Below, one piece after another: positions 1 to 8,462 of a stretch of 64,000 bases of DNA. The notes below the pieces were generated by a model. The model was not told where the DNA came from. It saw only the letters and a program-made list of their open reading frames with translations, and did no database searches. Numbering within the stretch: the stretch's first letter is position 1; each line of letters starts with the position of its first letter. Source of the DNA: Schaalia odontolytica (GTDB lineage Bacteria > Actinomycetota > Actinomycetes > Actinomycetales > Actinomycetaceae); assembly GCF_009730335.1 (NCBI RefSeq), contig NZ_CP046315.1, positions 1,860,001 through 1,924,000 of the forward strand, in the 5' to 3' direction. Both the position numbers and the translations under genes were made by a program.

Positions 1-786
1 CACCGTGTAGGCGGCCTTGCCATCGAGGAAGGCCTGCTTGGCGATATCAGCCGTGATGGACGGGGAGAACACATTCGCGTCAGCCTGAGCCTTCAGCCAG
101 GTGGCGAAGTCGGTGCCACCGGAGCCACCCATGGCCAGCTCGGAGGTGTACTCGCCGTCAGCGTTGGTGTTGAAGACGGGGGCGCCGAAGGAGGTCTGGA
201 AGCCGTAGAAGTGGTACGGGTCGCCCTTGTCACCCATCTGGATGATGAAGGGGTACTCGACGCCGGCGGTCTTGCCGGAGGCGATCATGTCGTCGTAGGT
301 CTTGGGCTCGTCCTTGGTGAGAGCGTTGTTGCGCACCAGGGCCACGGACTCGACGGCGTAGGGAACGCCGTAGGTCTGACCGTTGTAGGTGACGGCCTTG
401 ACGGCGACGTCTGCGAAGTTGGACTTGGCCTCGCCGAGGTCCACGGGGGAGACGACGCCGTTAGCGACGAGTGCGCCGAGCTTGTCGTGGGCCATAACGA
501 TCAGGTCGGGGCCGTTGCCGGTGGGAACCTGGGTGGTGAATTCGGTATCCATGTCGGATTCGGACTTCTGAACGACGTTGACCTTCACGCCGGTGCTGGT
601 GGTGAAGTCCTCAGCGAGGGTTTCGACCTGGGTGAAGCGGGTATCGTCCGCCCAAATCGTCAGGGTCGCCACAGCGCCGGTCGTGGCGCCGTCCGAGGAG
701 GAAGGGGAAGAGGTCGTGCCGTTGTTGCAGGCGGCCAGGGCGGTAGCCGCCGCGAAGACGCCGAGTGCTGCGATGCCACGTCGCAT
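1..786 (-). CDS. ABC transporter sugar-binding lipoprotein (3' end outside window)
   Basis: The minus-strand frame is open from the ATG at 786 to the window edge, giving 262 residues and no stop. It begins with a lipoprotein signal peptide (MRRGIAALGVFAATALAACN; lipobox LAAC), then a Ser/Thr-rich linker, then a fold typical of family 1 (maltose type) extracellular solute-binding proteins: strand LTIWADDTRF, later GPDLIVMAHDKLGALVANG and YGVPYAVESVALVRN. Such proteins capture an oligosaccharide outside the membrane and pass it to an ABC permease, which should lie beyond the left edge. The divergent LacI-type gene starting at 951 probably regulates it. The substrate cannot be read from sequence; a maltodextrin-like sugar is the family-based guess. 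Confidence 0.88.
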   Translation of the reverse strand, partial: MRRGIAALGVFAAATALAACNNGTTSSPSSSDGATTGAVATLTIWADDTRFTQVETLAEDFTTSTGVKVNVVQKSESDMDTEFTTQVPTGNGPDLIVMAHDKLGALVANGVVSPVDLGEAKSNFADVAVKAVTYNGQTYGVPYAVESVALVRNNALTKDEPKTYDDMIASGKTAGVEYPFIIQMGDKGDPYHFYGFQTSFGAPVFNTNADGEYTSELAMGGSGGTDFATWLKAQADANVFSPSITADIAKQAFLDGKAAYTV

Positions 787-870
787 TATTACTCCTGTGT
801 TGATCAGGTGGTCGCCACCATCAGCGACCTGCTACACGACCACTGTAATACGCTCGATTTTGTTTCTGCA

Positions 871-887
871 ACAATTTTCGCAATTGT
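871..887. promoter_or_regulatory. Candidate LacI-family operator
   Basis: Perfect inverted repeat ACAATT-ttcgc-AATTGT in the 164-bp divergent space between the sugar-binding lipoprotein and the LacI-type regulator. It is a plausible site for autoregulation and for sugar-dependent control of the transporter. LacI-family operators are palindromes of about this size; binding itself is inferred. Confidence 0.4.
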
Positions 888-950
888 GTGCAAGCTGTTA
901 CATTTATAGGGAAACAGCTGCACTCGGACGCCCAAAGGAGAGTTGAGCCG

Positions 951-1967
951 ATGACCAAAAATCGTACAAGCATGGCCGATATTGCGGCCCATGCGGGTGT
1001 ATCGACCGCAACTGTTTCACGCGTTTTCAACGGCGTCGGCCAGGTCTCCGAAGACACGCGCCGCAGGGTCCTGACGGCGATCGATGAGCTGGGCTACGAC
1101 CGTCCACCCAGCGAGCACACGCCCAGTACTCCGACGATCGGTGTTATCGTGCCCGAACTCACGAACCCGATCTTCGCTTCCTTCGCCCACCACCTCCAGG
1201 AGGAGATTTCGCGCGCGGGCGGCATCGCCCTCATTCGCACGCAGACACCGGGCGCAACGTCCGAGTTCGATCATCTCGCGTCACTCGTCGACCACCACGT
1301 CGACGGACTCATCTTTGTCTCCGGCAGGCACGCAGATCTCTTGTCCGACCTCTCCCCCTATCACGACGTCGCTGCGCGCGGAATCCCCTTCGTCACGATC
1401 AACGGCGCACGCCAGGAGGTCCCAGCCCCCGACTTTTCCACCGGGGACTCCCTCGGCATTCGCGCCGCGGTCAGCCACCTGCACGAGCTGGGCCACACGC
1501 GCATCGCGCTTCTCACCGGCCGCACGCACATTGTCCCAGCCCTACGTAAGGCCGAGGCATTCACGCAGGTGATGGGCGAGCTGATCGGGGACCACTCCCC
1601 CATCATCGAAGAAACCTTCTACACGTACGAGGCCGCAGCCGCCTACACGCACGCCCTCCTGGAGCGCGCCGTGACGGCAATCATCACGGGTTCTGACCTG
1701 CAGGCCCTCGGCGCCATCCGCACGATCTCCTCGCTCGGCCTGTCCGTCCCGGATGACGTCTCGGTCATCGGTTTCGATGACACATTCCTCATGAGCCACC
1801 TGGATCCGGCACTCACGACGATTCACCAGCCCGTGCAGTCGATCGTCACATCCGCCGTGCGCGCTCTCTTCGAGGCATTGAACACAGCCAATTACGCCCC
1901 CGCGCACGCCGATTACGTCTTTTCGCCCGATTTGATCGTGCGGAGCTCGACGGGACGCGTCCGATAA
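951..1967 (+). CDS. LacI-family transcriptional regulator
   Basis: 338 residues, the usual family length. The start at 951 is preferred over an upstream in-frame start because AAAGGAG (934-940) sits at good spacing and the protein then opens directly with the DNA-binding domain. The helix-turn-helix MADIAAHAGVSTATVSRVFN (about residues 8-27) is classic LacI. It is followed by the hinge and a periplasmic-binding-like sensor domain beginning TIGVIVPELTNPIFASF and ending with a conserved VIGFDD motif. Divergent from a sugar-binding lipoprotein gene, it most likely represses that transport operon until a sugar binds. The ligand is unknown. Confidence 0.92.
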   Translation: MTKNRTSMADIAAHAGVSTATVSRVFNGVGQVSEDTRRRVLTAIDELGYDRPPSEHTPSTPTIGVIVPELTNPIFASFAHHLQEEISRAGGIALIRTQTPGATSEFDHLASLVDHHVDGLIFVSGRHADLLSDLSPYHDVAARGIPFVTINGARQEVPAPDFSTGDSLGIRAAVSHLHELGHTRIALLTGRTHIVPALRKAEAFTQVMGELIGDHSPIIEETFYTYEAAAAYTHALLERAVTAIITGSDLQALGAIRTISSLGLSVPDDVSVIGFDDTFLMSHLDPALTTIHQPVQSIVTSAVRALFEALNTANYAPAHADYVFSPDLIVRSSTGRVR

Positions 1968-2004
1968 CTCCCCAGATCACGGCGGTTCGGGCGGCGAGAT
2001 TGAC

Positions 2005-2043
2005 TTGACAAAGATTCTCAATGTCAAAGAGAATGATTTTCAT
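2005..2043 (+). promoter_or_regulatory. Zinc-operon promoter with Zur-like operator; probably leaderless
   Basis: TTGACA (2005-2010) is followed 18 bp later by GAGAAT (2029-2034), placing transcription start near 2041, at the ATG of the zinc-binding lipoprotein (2042). No ribosome-binding site precedes either candidate ATG, which fits a leaderless mRNA. The same stretch carries the inverted repeat ATTCTC-n9-GAGAAT (2014-2034) and AATGATTTTCAT (2032-2043), which resembles the AT-rich core of Zur boxes. The operon's own Fur-type gene is the obvious regulator. Confidence 0.5.
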
Positions 2044-3058
2044 GTCGAAGAGAATCCTTGCTGCCGCATGCGCGGCTGCCACAGCGCTCGCCCTGTCCGC
2101 CTGCACCTCCACGGCCACCTCCGGAGATAGCTCCCCCAAGGACGGCAAACTGGCCGTCATGGCCTCGTTCTACCCCCTGCAGTACCTGGCTGAGAAGATC
2201 GGCGGCGAGCACGTTTCCGTCACCTCCCTGACCCCGGACGGCGCCGAGCCGCACGACCTCGAGCTCTCCCCCAAGATGGTCGACTCCCTGTCCTCCGCGG
2301 ACGCGGTTGTCTACCTCGCGGGCTTCCAGAGCGCCGTTGACGAGGCCATCGAGCAGCAGGCCCCCAAGACCGTCATCGACGTCTCCCCCGCAGCCGAGCT
2401 GGTTGAGGCCGGCACCGACGCCAACCACCCCTCCGAGGAGGAAGAAGAGGCTACCGACGAGGCTCAGTCCGGTGAGACCGAAGCCCACGACCACGATCAT
2501 GAGGGCCACGACCACGAGGGCCACGATCACCATCACGACATGAGCGCGGACCCGCACTTCTGGCTGGATCCCACCCGCATGGCGAAGGCCGCCACCCTGG
2601 TGGGCGACAAGCTCGCCGAGGCTGACTCCGCCCACGCCGACGTCTACAAGGCGAACGCGAAGGCCCTGGCCGACGAGCTCAACACCCTGAGCGACACCCT
2701 GGTCACCAAGACCTCGAGCTGCAAGGTCAAGACCTTCGTCACCGCGCACACCGCCTTCGGTTACCTGGCGGACCGCACCGGCTTGACCCAGGTTGGCATC
2801 TCCGGCCTCGACCCCGAGTCCTCCCCCTCCCCCGCGCGACTGGCTGAAATCGCCCAGATCGCCAAGGAGCAGGGCGTGACGACAATCTTCACCGAGGCCC
2901 TCATCGATCCCAAGGTCGCTCAGACCCTGGCCGACGACCTCGGCATCACGACGGCCGTCCTGGACCCGATCGAGTCCCAGACCGACGCATCCAAGGACTA
3001 CGCCGCGACGATGAACTCCAACATTGACGCCCTGACGAAAGCCCTCGACTGCCAGTGA
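2042..3058 (+). CDS. znuA: Zinc ABC transporter substrate-binding lipoprotein
   Basis: 338 residues from the ATG at 2042. An in-frame ATG at 2021 would add seven charged residues before the signal peptide and is less likely. Signal peptide MSKRILAAACAAATALALSAC ends in lipobox LSAC. The body matches the cluster A-I metal-binding fold: ASFYPLQYLAEKIGG, SLTPDGAEPHDLELSPK with the first metal His, DPHFWLDPTRM with another, FVTAHTAFGYLA and the C-terminal helix. An acidic His-rich loop (about residues 145-175, repeats of GHDHEGHDHHH type) is characteristic of zinc-specific members. It should deliver zinc to the ATPase and permease encoded immediately downstream. Zinc is favoured over manganese by the His-rich loop and linked Zur. 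Confidence 0.92.
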   Translation: MSKRILAAACAAATALALSACTSTATSGDSSPKDGKLAVMASFYPLQYLAEKIGGEHVSVTSLTPDGAEPHDLELSPKMVDSLSSADAVVYLAGFQSAVDEAIEQQAPKTVIDVSPAAELVEAGTDANHPSEEEEEATDEAQSGETEAHDHDHEGHDHEGHDHHHDMSADPHFWLDPTRMAKAATLVGDKLAEADSAHADVYKANAKALADELNTLSDTLVTKTSSCKVKTFVTAHTAFGYLADRTGLTQVGISGLDPESSPSPARLAEIAQIAKEQGVTTIFTEALIDPKVAQTLADDLGITTAVLDPIESQTDASKDYAATMNSNIDALTKALDCQ

Positions 3059-3879
3059 CAACGACTGACAACCCCACGACGGCGGGAGCCTCCTTCGCGG
3101 AGGCGACCGCCGTCGTGCGTCTCCACAACCTGCACGTGGCCTGGGATACGGACCTGATCCTCCACGGGATCTCGCTCGATATCCCCGCCTGCCAGACCGT
3201 GGCGATCACGGGCTCGAACGGATCGGGCAAGTCCACGACCCTCAAGGCCCTGCTGGGCACCGCTCCGATCACGAGCGGCGACGCCCAGCTCTTCGGTCGC
3301 TCGATTTCCGCTCGCCGCCGCGTACCGTGGAACAAGATCGGCTACGTGCCCCAGCGCATCTCCTCGGGCGGCGCGATTAGCGCCAGCGCGATCGAGGTCG
3401 TGCGATCCGGCCTGCTCGGGCCTCGTCGTCTGTGGGCGCTGCCGGGCGACACCGCGAAGGCCATGTCCGCCCTTGAGCGCGTCGGCATGGCCCACCGCGC
3501 CCACTCCCCCCTCAACATTCTGTCGGGCGGGCAGGCCCAGCGCGTCCTCATCGCACGCGCCCTCGTGCGCCGACCCGAGCTGCTCATCATGGACGAGCCG
3601 ATGGCTGGAATCGACGCAACATCGCGAGCGCGCCTCGCACAGATCGTTGCCGAGGCCAAGGCTGAGGGGACGACGATCCTCATCGTCCTGCACGAACTGG
3701 GCGAGCTCGGCCCACTCTTGGATCGAGAGCTGCACATCAGCGCGGGACACGTCTCATACGACGGCCCACCCCACATTGAGGATGACCACGAACAGCATCA
3801 CGGCGGCGGCGATCACTGCCACTCCACGACCGAGCCCGGCCCGGCGACGCGCGACCGCGGCCTCGTGAGCGGAATCTAG
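3055..3879 (+). CDS. znuC: Zinc ABC transporter ATP-binding protein
   Basis: 274 residues starting with GTG at 3055, which overlaps the stop of the binding-protein gene (GTGA), indicating translational coupling. All ABC motifs are present: Walker A GSNGSGKST, Q-loop VPQR, signature LSGGQAQR, Walker B LLIMDEP and the switch His in VLHE. The C-terminus is unusually rich in His and acidic residues (EDDHEQHHGGGDHCH), a possible zinc-responsive tail. It powers import through the membrane protein that follows 13 nt later. Confidence 0.92.
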   Translation: MTTTDNPTTAGASFAEATAVVRLHNLHVAWDTDLILHGISLDIPACQTVAITGSNGSGKSTTLKALLGTAPITSGDAQLFGRSISARRRVPWNKIGYVPQRISSGGAISASAIEVVRSGLLGPRRLWALPGDTAKAMSALERVGMAHRAHSPLNILSGGQAQRVLIARALVRRPELLIMDEPMAGIDATSRARLAQIVAEAKAEGTTILIVLHELGELGPLLDRELHISAGHVSYDGPPHIEDDHEQHHGGGDHCHSTTEPGPATRDRGLVSGI

Positions 3880-3892
3880 ACGGGAGCGACAC

Positions 3893-4822
3893 ATGATTGA
3901 CGCACTGACGACCCTCCTGTCCTCGCAGATGATGCAGCGTTCGCTGCTCGCCGCCCTGATCGTGGGCCTCACCGCCCCGATCATCGGCACCTACCTGGTC
4001 CATCGCCGCCTCGCCATGCTGGGCGACGGCATCGGCCACATCTCTCTGACCGGTGTCGCGCTGGGATGGCTGGCGGGCACGTTCGCGAACGTAAGCCCCG
4101 CCGACTCATGGGCGATCCCCGGCGCGGTCATCATCTCCCTGCTGGGCGCAATCACGATCGAGTTGGTGCGCCAGAGCGGTCGCACGTCCGGCGACACTGC
4201 CCTGGCCATGCTCTTCTACGGGGGCATCGCCGGCGGCGTCCTCCTGATCGGCCTGGCGGGCGGCACCTCCGCTCAGCTGAACTCCTATCTGTTCGGTTCG
4301 ATCTCGACCGTGCGATGGAGCGACATTACGCTCATCACGCTCCTCGGGGTCGCAATCGTGGCGCTCGGGGTAGGCCTGGCCCCCGCGCTCTTCTCGGTGA
4401 CCAACGACGAGGACTTCGCACGCTCGACGGGGCTGCCCGTGCGCACGCTGTCCCTGCTCATCGCTATCCTGTCGGCACTGACCGTGGCCGTCGCGATGCG
4501 GGTCGTCGGCTCGCTGCTGGTCAGCGCACTAATGGTTATTCCCGTGGCTATCGCCCAGCTCGGAGCACGTTCGTTCCGCTCCACGATGGGCATCGCGATG
4601 GCTCTCGGCGTCATCATCTGCACGTGCGGGCTGTCGCTGACGTACTTCGTTGACCTGTCGCCCGGTGCGACCATCGTTGTCGGCGCAATCTGTCTGTACG
4701 CGATTGGATTCACGATCCGGGCTATTGTGGACCGTATCCGCAGGGTGCGCAGGCTTCGCGCAGCCCGCGGCCACAACCAGCATCCGGAGCGCGAACCTCT
4801 CGCTCACGCAGACGCATCATGA
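3893..4822 (+). CDS. znuB: Zinc ABC transporter permease
   Basis: 309 residues with seven to nine hydrophobic segments and the hallmarks of the ZnuB/MntB (ABC-3) family: LVHRRLAMLGDGIGHISLTGVALG near the N-terminus, an ATPase-coupling GDTALAMLFYGG, and RVVGSLLVSALMVIPVAIAQ. It forms the zinc channel in the cytoplasmic membrane. GGGAG precedes the start. The last 30 residues are polar and basic. It is the third gene of the znu operon, with the Zur-type gene 13 nt after its stop. Confidence 0.9.
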   Translation: MIDALTTLLSSQMMQRSLLAALIVGLTAPIIGTYLVHRRLAMLGDGIGHISLTGVALGWLAGTFANVSPADSWAIPGAVIISLLGAITIELVRQSGRTSGDTALAMLFYGGIAGGVLLIGLAGGTSAQLNSYLFGSISTVRWSDITLITLLGVAIVALGVGLAPALFSVTNDEDFARSTGLPVRTLSLLIAILSALTVAVAMRVVGSLLVSALMVIPVAIAQLGARSFRSTMGIAMALGVIICTCGLSLTYFVDLSPGATIVVGAICLYAIGFTIRAIVDRIRRVRRLRAARGHNQHPEREPLAHADAS

Positions 4823-4835
4823 GGAAGGGAACACC

Positions 4836-5225
4836 ATGCAGCGCATGACGAAGCAGCGTCAGGCGGTCCTCGATGAGCTGACCCGTGTCAGTGACTTCCG
4901 CAGCGCCCAGCAGATCTTCGAAGACCTCCACGTCCAGGGACAACGCGTGGGCCTGGCGACCGTGTACCGCTCGCTCCAGAGCCTCGCGGACGACGGTCGC
5001 GTCGACACGCTGCGCTCCTCCGACGGCGAGACCCTGTACCGCTCGTGCACGACGCACCATCACCATCATCACCTGGTGTGCCGCGAGTGCGGTTTCACCA
5101 AGGAGATCGAGCAGTCGCAGATCGAGTCGTGGGTAGATTCGGTCGCAGCGGCACATGGATTTGGAGATGTCGAGCATTCCCTGGAGCTCTTCGGGGTGTG
5201 CGCATCCTGCCAGTCGAAGAAGTGA
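4836..5225 (+). CDS. zur: Fur-family zinc uptake regulator
   Basis: 129 residues from the ATG at 4836, chosen because GAGGAAGGG lies just upstream and the protein then starts like other Fur proteins (MQRMTKQRQAVLDELTRV). A winged helix (residues 1-80, with GLATVYRSLQSLADDGRVDTL) is followed by the metal-binding dimer domain, with a run of six His (HHHHHH), CRECGF and CASCQ. The two CxxC pairs form the structural zinc site of this family. Placement as last gene of a zinc-uptake operon makes Zur far more likely than an iron Fur. It presumably represses the operon when zinc is plentiful. Confidence 0.9.
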   Translation: MQRMTKQRQAVLDELTRVSDFRSAQQIFEDLHVQGQRVGLATVYRSLQSLADDGRVDTLRSSDGETLYRSCTTHHHHHHLVCRECGFTKEIEQSQIESWVDSVAAAHGFGDVEHSLELFGVCASCQSKK

Positions 5226-5248
5226 CCTACTGAGGCTGTATCAGCCAC

Positions 5249-5290
5249 GACGAGGCCTGGGAAGCGGACGACGCTTTCCCAGGCCTCGTC
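5249..5290 (+). terminator. Terminator of the zinc operon
   Basis: Strong hairpin: GACGAGGCCTGGGAAGC (5249-5265) pairs with the complementary arm at 5273-5290. The arms contain a one-base variant of the dispersed ACGAGGCCGGGG motif. There is no long T run, as is common in high-GC actinobacteria. Confidence 0.75.
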
Positions 5291-5338
5291 CGTAGGTTAG
5301 GATAGGCTTCGTTTGGTTAGCCTCAGTCTGGGAGTGTC

Positions 5339-5881
5339 ATGTTCGCCGCCGGAATCGACTCCATGGTCCCCGCCTTTGCGCGCGAGGGTATCTGGCTCTT
5401 CGTCTTCCTTTTTGTGGTCGTTTTCTTCCGCGCGCAGGCGACTTACTGGCTGGCTCGCGGCGCTGCCTCCGGCGCAGTCCTGGCGACAGGACGACAGGGC
5501 TTCCTGGGCGCCATGGCCCGCTGGTTCGACGGCCCGGTTCCCCGCAAGGGCGCGGCCATGCTGGACAAGTGGGGCATCATCGCCATTCCCCTATGCTTCC
5601 TGACGGTAGGCATCCAGACGGCGATCAACGCGGGCGCGGGCCTCGTGCGCATGCGCTGGAGCACCTACACGATTGCCATGATCCCAGGCTGCGTCCTGTG
5701 GGCACTGCTGTACGGCCTCGGCACGCTCGCCGTTTTTGCCGCGGCGATTCGAGCCGTCGCCGGTTCCCCCTGGGGCTGGGCTGGCCTCGCCCTCATCATC
5801 GCGTTGATCGCTGCGAAGATCGTGTGGGGCCGCCGTAAGCGCCGCGCGGTCGACGCCGCGCTGGCCTCTGACGAGGCCTAG
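5339..5881 (+). CDS. DedA-family-like membrane protein
   Basis: 180 residues with four or five hydrophobic segments: WLFVFLFVVVFFRAQATYWLARG at the N-terminus, CFLTVGIQTAINAGAGL, YTIAMIPGCVLWALLYGLG and a C-terminal helix before a basic tail. The FRAQATYWLARG and PVPRKGAAMLDKWG segments recall the DedA/SNARE-associated family, which moves lipid carriers across the membrane. The protein is somewhat shorter than typical DedA. A GGGAG site precedes the ATG. Its stop overlaps by three bases the stop of uppS on the other strand; proximity to uppS (undecaprenyl carrier synthesis) fits a lipid-carrier role but is only suggestive. A DtxR-like half site (GTAGGTTAGGAT near 5292) lies upstream. Confidence 0.65.
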   Translation: MFAAGIDSMVPAFAREGIWLFVFLFVVVFFRAQATYWLARGAASGAVLATGRQGFLGAMARWFDGPVPRKGAAMLDKWGIIAIPLCFLTVGIQTAINAGAGLVRMRWSTYTIAMIPGCVLWALLYGLGTLAVFAAAIRAVAGSPWGWAGLALIIALIAAKIVWGRRKRRAVDAALASDEA

Positions 5882-6702
5882 GACTGCGCGACGCGGTCGA
5901 TCGCGCCGCCGAAGCGGCGGTCTCGCCCCGCGTACTCCTCCAGGCACCCCCACAGCTCCTCGCGGTCGAACGCGGGCCAGGGGATGTTGACGAACATCAT
6001 TTCCGCATACGCCATCTGCCACAGCAGGTAGTTGGACAGGCGCTGCTCCCCCGACGTGCGGATCATGAGGTCAACGTCGGGCACGTCGGGCAGGTAGAGG
6101 TGGCGTGAGAGCGTCTTTTCTGTCACGCCGCGCGGGCTGAGGCGCCCCGCCGCCACGCCCTCGGCGATGGACCGGGCGGCATCCGCCAGCTCGGCCCGAC
6201 CACCGTAGTTCACGCACATGATCAGGTCGAGAGCCTTGCAGTGCGAGGTCGCCCGATCAGCCTTCTCCAGCGCGTTGATGACGCTCTTCCACAGCTTGGG
6301 CCGGCGCCCACTCCACCGCACGTGCACGCCCCACTGGGCGAGCTGGTCGGTACGCCGCGCGAGCACGTCGGAGGCGTAGTTCATGATGAAAGAGACTTCG
6401 GCGGGCGAACGTTTCCAGTTTTCCGTGGAGAACGTGTAGACGCTCAGGTAGCGCACACCCGCGTCGATCGCGCCGGCGATCGTGTCCATGAGGGCGTACT
6501 CCCCCGCCCGATGTCCCTCGGTGCGCGCCAGGCCTCGGCTATTGGCCCAGCGCCCGTTTCCGTCCATGATGAGGGCGACGTGCTCGGGCACCTCACCCTT
6601 ACGAAAGACGGGCGCCTCGCAGTGCCACTGGCCGGGCCCGAGCAGCGGCGCGGTTGGGTCGTTCGGTGCGCGGTCCATGGGGGTGGGTCGCAGGTCCGTC
6701 AT
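5878..6702 (-). CDS. uppS: Isoprenyl transferase (polyprenyl diphosphate synthase, cis type)
   Basis: 274 residues. It carries the catalytic Asp signature HVALIMDGNGRWANSRGL, then GHRAGEYALMDTI, LSVYTFSTENWKRS, and the C-terminal substrate-binding RTSGEQRLSNYLLWQMAYAE motif. Enzymes of this family condense isopentenyl diphosphate units onto an allylic primer to make the long carrier lipid for peptidoglycan and wall polymers. The first 30 residues are Pro-rich and poorly conserved. Its ATG overlaps the recO stop by four bases (ATGA), so the two genes are co-transcribed and coupled. Confidence 0.95.
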   Translation of the reverse strand: MTDLRPTPMDRAPNDPTAPLLGPGQWHCEAPVFRKGEVPEHVALIMDGNGRWANSRGLARTEGHRAGEYALMDTIAGAIDAGVRYLSVYTFSTENWKRSPAEVSFIMNYASDVLARRTDQLAQWGVHVRWSGRRPKLWKSVINALEKADRATSHCKALDLIMCVNYGGRAELADAARSIAEGVAAGRLSPRGVTEKTLSRHLYLPDVPDVDLMIRTSGEQRLSNYLLWQMAYAEMMFVNIPWPAFDREELWGCLEEYAGRDRRFGGAIDRVAQS

Positions 6703-7439
6703 GGGTGACTCCTATCGATGACGCTCAGCGAGCGGAGGCGACGTTCCAGATGCCATTGAGTGTACGAGGAAATGAGGCCCGAGGCCTCGGTGCGCGCGTA
6801 GGGTTCGCACCGGTCGGCCCGCTCCCAGTCGCCGCTGAGCAGCTGACCGAGGAGGGCCACCGTGTCGGGCGCGGGCGAGGAGGCGCCGGGCGGTCGGCAG
6901 GTATCGCAGACGGTGCCACCGTCGGGGATGGAGAACGAGGTGTGCGGCCCCTGGGTGCCGCACACGGCGCAGTCGAAGCAGGAGGGCGCCCATCCGGCGA
7001 GAGCGAGGGCGCGCAGCGTGTAGGACGTGCGAATGAGGGTCGGGTCGTGTCGGCCTCGTGCCAGGGCGTTGAGGGCCCCTAGGAGGAGCAGGTATTGGGA
7101 GTGGGTGCCGTCGTGAGCGTCCGCGGTGAGGCGCTCGGCAGTTTCGACGACGACGGTGGCCGCGAGGTAGAGGTCGTAGTTGGCGGCGATGGCATCGCCG
7201 TATTGGGCGATCGAGGCGACCTGGGTGAGGGTGTCGAGAGTGCGGCCTCGATGGAGCTGCGCATCGATGACGGAGAAGGGTTCGACGCGTGCGCCGAACT
7301 TTGAGGTCGTCTTGCGCACTCCCTTGGCGACGGCGCGCACCTGCCCATGCTCGGCAGTTAGCAGCGTGATAATGCGATCCGCTTCGCCCAGCTTGTGGGT
7401 GCGTAGGACGATCGCCTCGTCTCGATAGGACTTCATCAC
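6699..7439 (-). CDS. recO: DNA repair protein RecO
   Basis: 246 residues. The N-terminal OB fold (YRDEAIVLRTHKLGEADRIITLLT, then VRAVAKGVRKTTSKFGARVEP) and a zinc site formed by two CxxC pairs (CFDCAVCG and VCDTC) match RecO. RecO loads RecA onto SSB-coated single strands in the RecFOR pathway. The gene reads in line with uppS, an arrangement common in actinobacteria. The upstream 239 bp contain no clear second gene. Confidence 0.94.
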   Translation of the reverse strand: MMKSYRDEAIVLRTHKLGEADRIITLLTAEHGQVRAVAKGVRKTTSKFGARVEPFSVIDAQLHRGRTLDTLTQVASIAQYGDAIAANYDLYLAATVVVETAERLTADAHDGTHSQYLLLLGALNALARGRHDPTLIRTSYTLRALALAGWAPSCFDCAVCGTQGPHTSFSIPDGGTVCDTCRPPGASSPAPDTVALLGQLLSGDWERADRCEPYARTEASGLISSYTQWHLERRLRSLSVIDRSHP

Positions 7440-7553
7440 ACGAACATTGTGTCACGGCCACGCGACTTGGGAGAGGAGGCCCGGCCCGCATCGCATGACG
7501 CGAAATCTGTTGTGAAGTGCGCTGTCACATCGCTCGACAAGCGCCCCCGCGTG

Positions 7554-7585
7554 CGCTGTCAACAATATATGAGAAACTGACAGCG
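7554..7585. promoter_or_regulatory. Candidate TetR operator over the promoter of the first TetR-like gene
   Basis: Inverted repeat CGCTGTCA-n16-TGACAGCG surrounds ACAATATATGAG, which includes a TATATG-like -10. A further direct copy of GCGCTGTCA lies at 7519-7527. The TGTC...GACA half-sites recur in the palindrome before the second TetR-like gene (8376-8387). Autoregulation is inferred. Confidence 0.45.
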
Positions 7586-7678
7586 TGGTCGGTTACACAG
7601 CCGGCAAACGGTTTTCGAGTAGCTAGTTTCTTCGTAACTGGATATGGTTTACCCATAACCGTCGAAGGAAGGAAACAA

Positions 7679-8218
7679 ATGGCTCCGCCGATTGATGCCC
7701 GCGAAAAGCTTGGCACCGCACTGCGCCAGGCCCTGACACAGACCCCGCTGTCAAAGATCTCTGTCAGCGCACTGACACGCTCCGCCGGGGTCACCCGTCA
7801 AGCGTTCTACTACCACTTCAACTCCCTCAACGACCTCAATGCCTGGGTTTTCCGCACGGAAGTCACAGCGCACCTGACCACCAGTTCGGGAGAATGGCTC
7901 GACGCCATCGAAGCGACCATGACGTGGATGCACGCCCATCACGACGAGACCGCCGCCGCCATGAAAACCATCGAGGCGAACGACCTGTGGGCGTTCCTGG
8001 CCTCCCACATTCAGGAACTCATCGAGTCCCGCCTCCCCAGCTCCGCCTCGGCCACGGCGCGCGACGTCGTCGCCCAGCACTTCGCTCTGGCGACCACCGC
8101 CCACATGGCTCAGTGGATGCTCTCCGGCCTGGAGGTCAACCCCTCGCTCGCGATTGCGCGCATGCGAGTGCTCATGACCGACCAGACCACCCCGGCTCTG
8201 GGTCGCCTCGCCAAGTGA
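7679..8218 (+). CDS. TetR-family transcriptional regulator (paralogue 1)
   Basis: 179 residues from the ATG at 7679, selected because GAAGGAAGG (7664-7672) is correctly placed; the frame is open further upstream but contains promoter-like sequence there. The N-terminal helix-turn-helix reads LGTALRQALTQTPLSKISVS then RSAGVTRQAFYYHFNSLNDL, typical of the DhaS/TetR subgroup with a GVTRQAFYYHF recognition helix. The C-terminal helical domain would bind an effector or partner. A close paralogue follows 244 bp downstream in the same direction, suggesting a local duplication. The target is unknown; autoregulation via 7554-7585 is plausible. Confidence 0.85.
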   Translation: MAPPIDAREKLGTALRQALTQTPLSKISVSALTRSAGVTRQAFYYHFNSLNDLNAWVFRTEVTAHLTTSSGEWLDAIEATMTWMHAHHDETAAAMKTIEANDLWAFLASHIQELIESRLPSSASATARDVVAQHFALATTAHMAQWMLSGLEVNPSLAIARMRVLMTDQTTPALGRLAK

Positions 8219-8260
8219 TGCGGTAGTTCCCACCAACCGCACGAGGGTAGACATAGCTCT

Positions 8261-8302
8261 CGTCAGGCCCCGGCCTCGTTCCAACGAGACCAGGGCCTGA
8301 CG
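8261..8302 (+). terminator. Terminator after the first TetR-like gene
   Basis: CGTCAGGCCC (8261-8270) pairs with GGGCCTGACG (8293-8302), and the inner CGGCCTCGTT pairs imperfectly with AACGAGAC. The arm contains one exact copy of the dispersed 12-bp motif (8268-8279). Confidence 0.75.
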
Positions 8303-8375
8303 CATATCCGCAACATAATCGTGACAACCAATCCCTAGACGCGTAACCAGGGCCTCGCTATAAGATTGGTCAGTT

Positions 8376-8387
8376 CTGTCTAGACAG
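8376..8387. promoter_or_regulatory. Palindromic operator before the second TetR-like gene
   Basis: Perfect 12-bp palindrome CTGTCTAGACAG, just downstream of TATAAG (8360-8365), which could serve as a -10. Its TGTC/GACA halves match those flanking the promoter of the paralogue at 7554-7585, so the two regulators may recognise related sites. Confidence 0.45.
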
Positions 8388-8462
8388 GCAGTAGGCAGCT
8401 CCGCGAATTTGCATGTATAGTCCGCACGTAACCTCATCGTTTCTTGTCGCCGAGGATCACTG

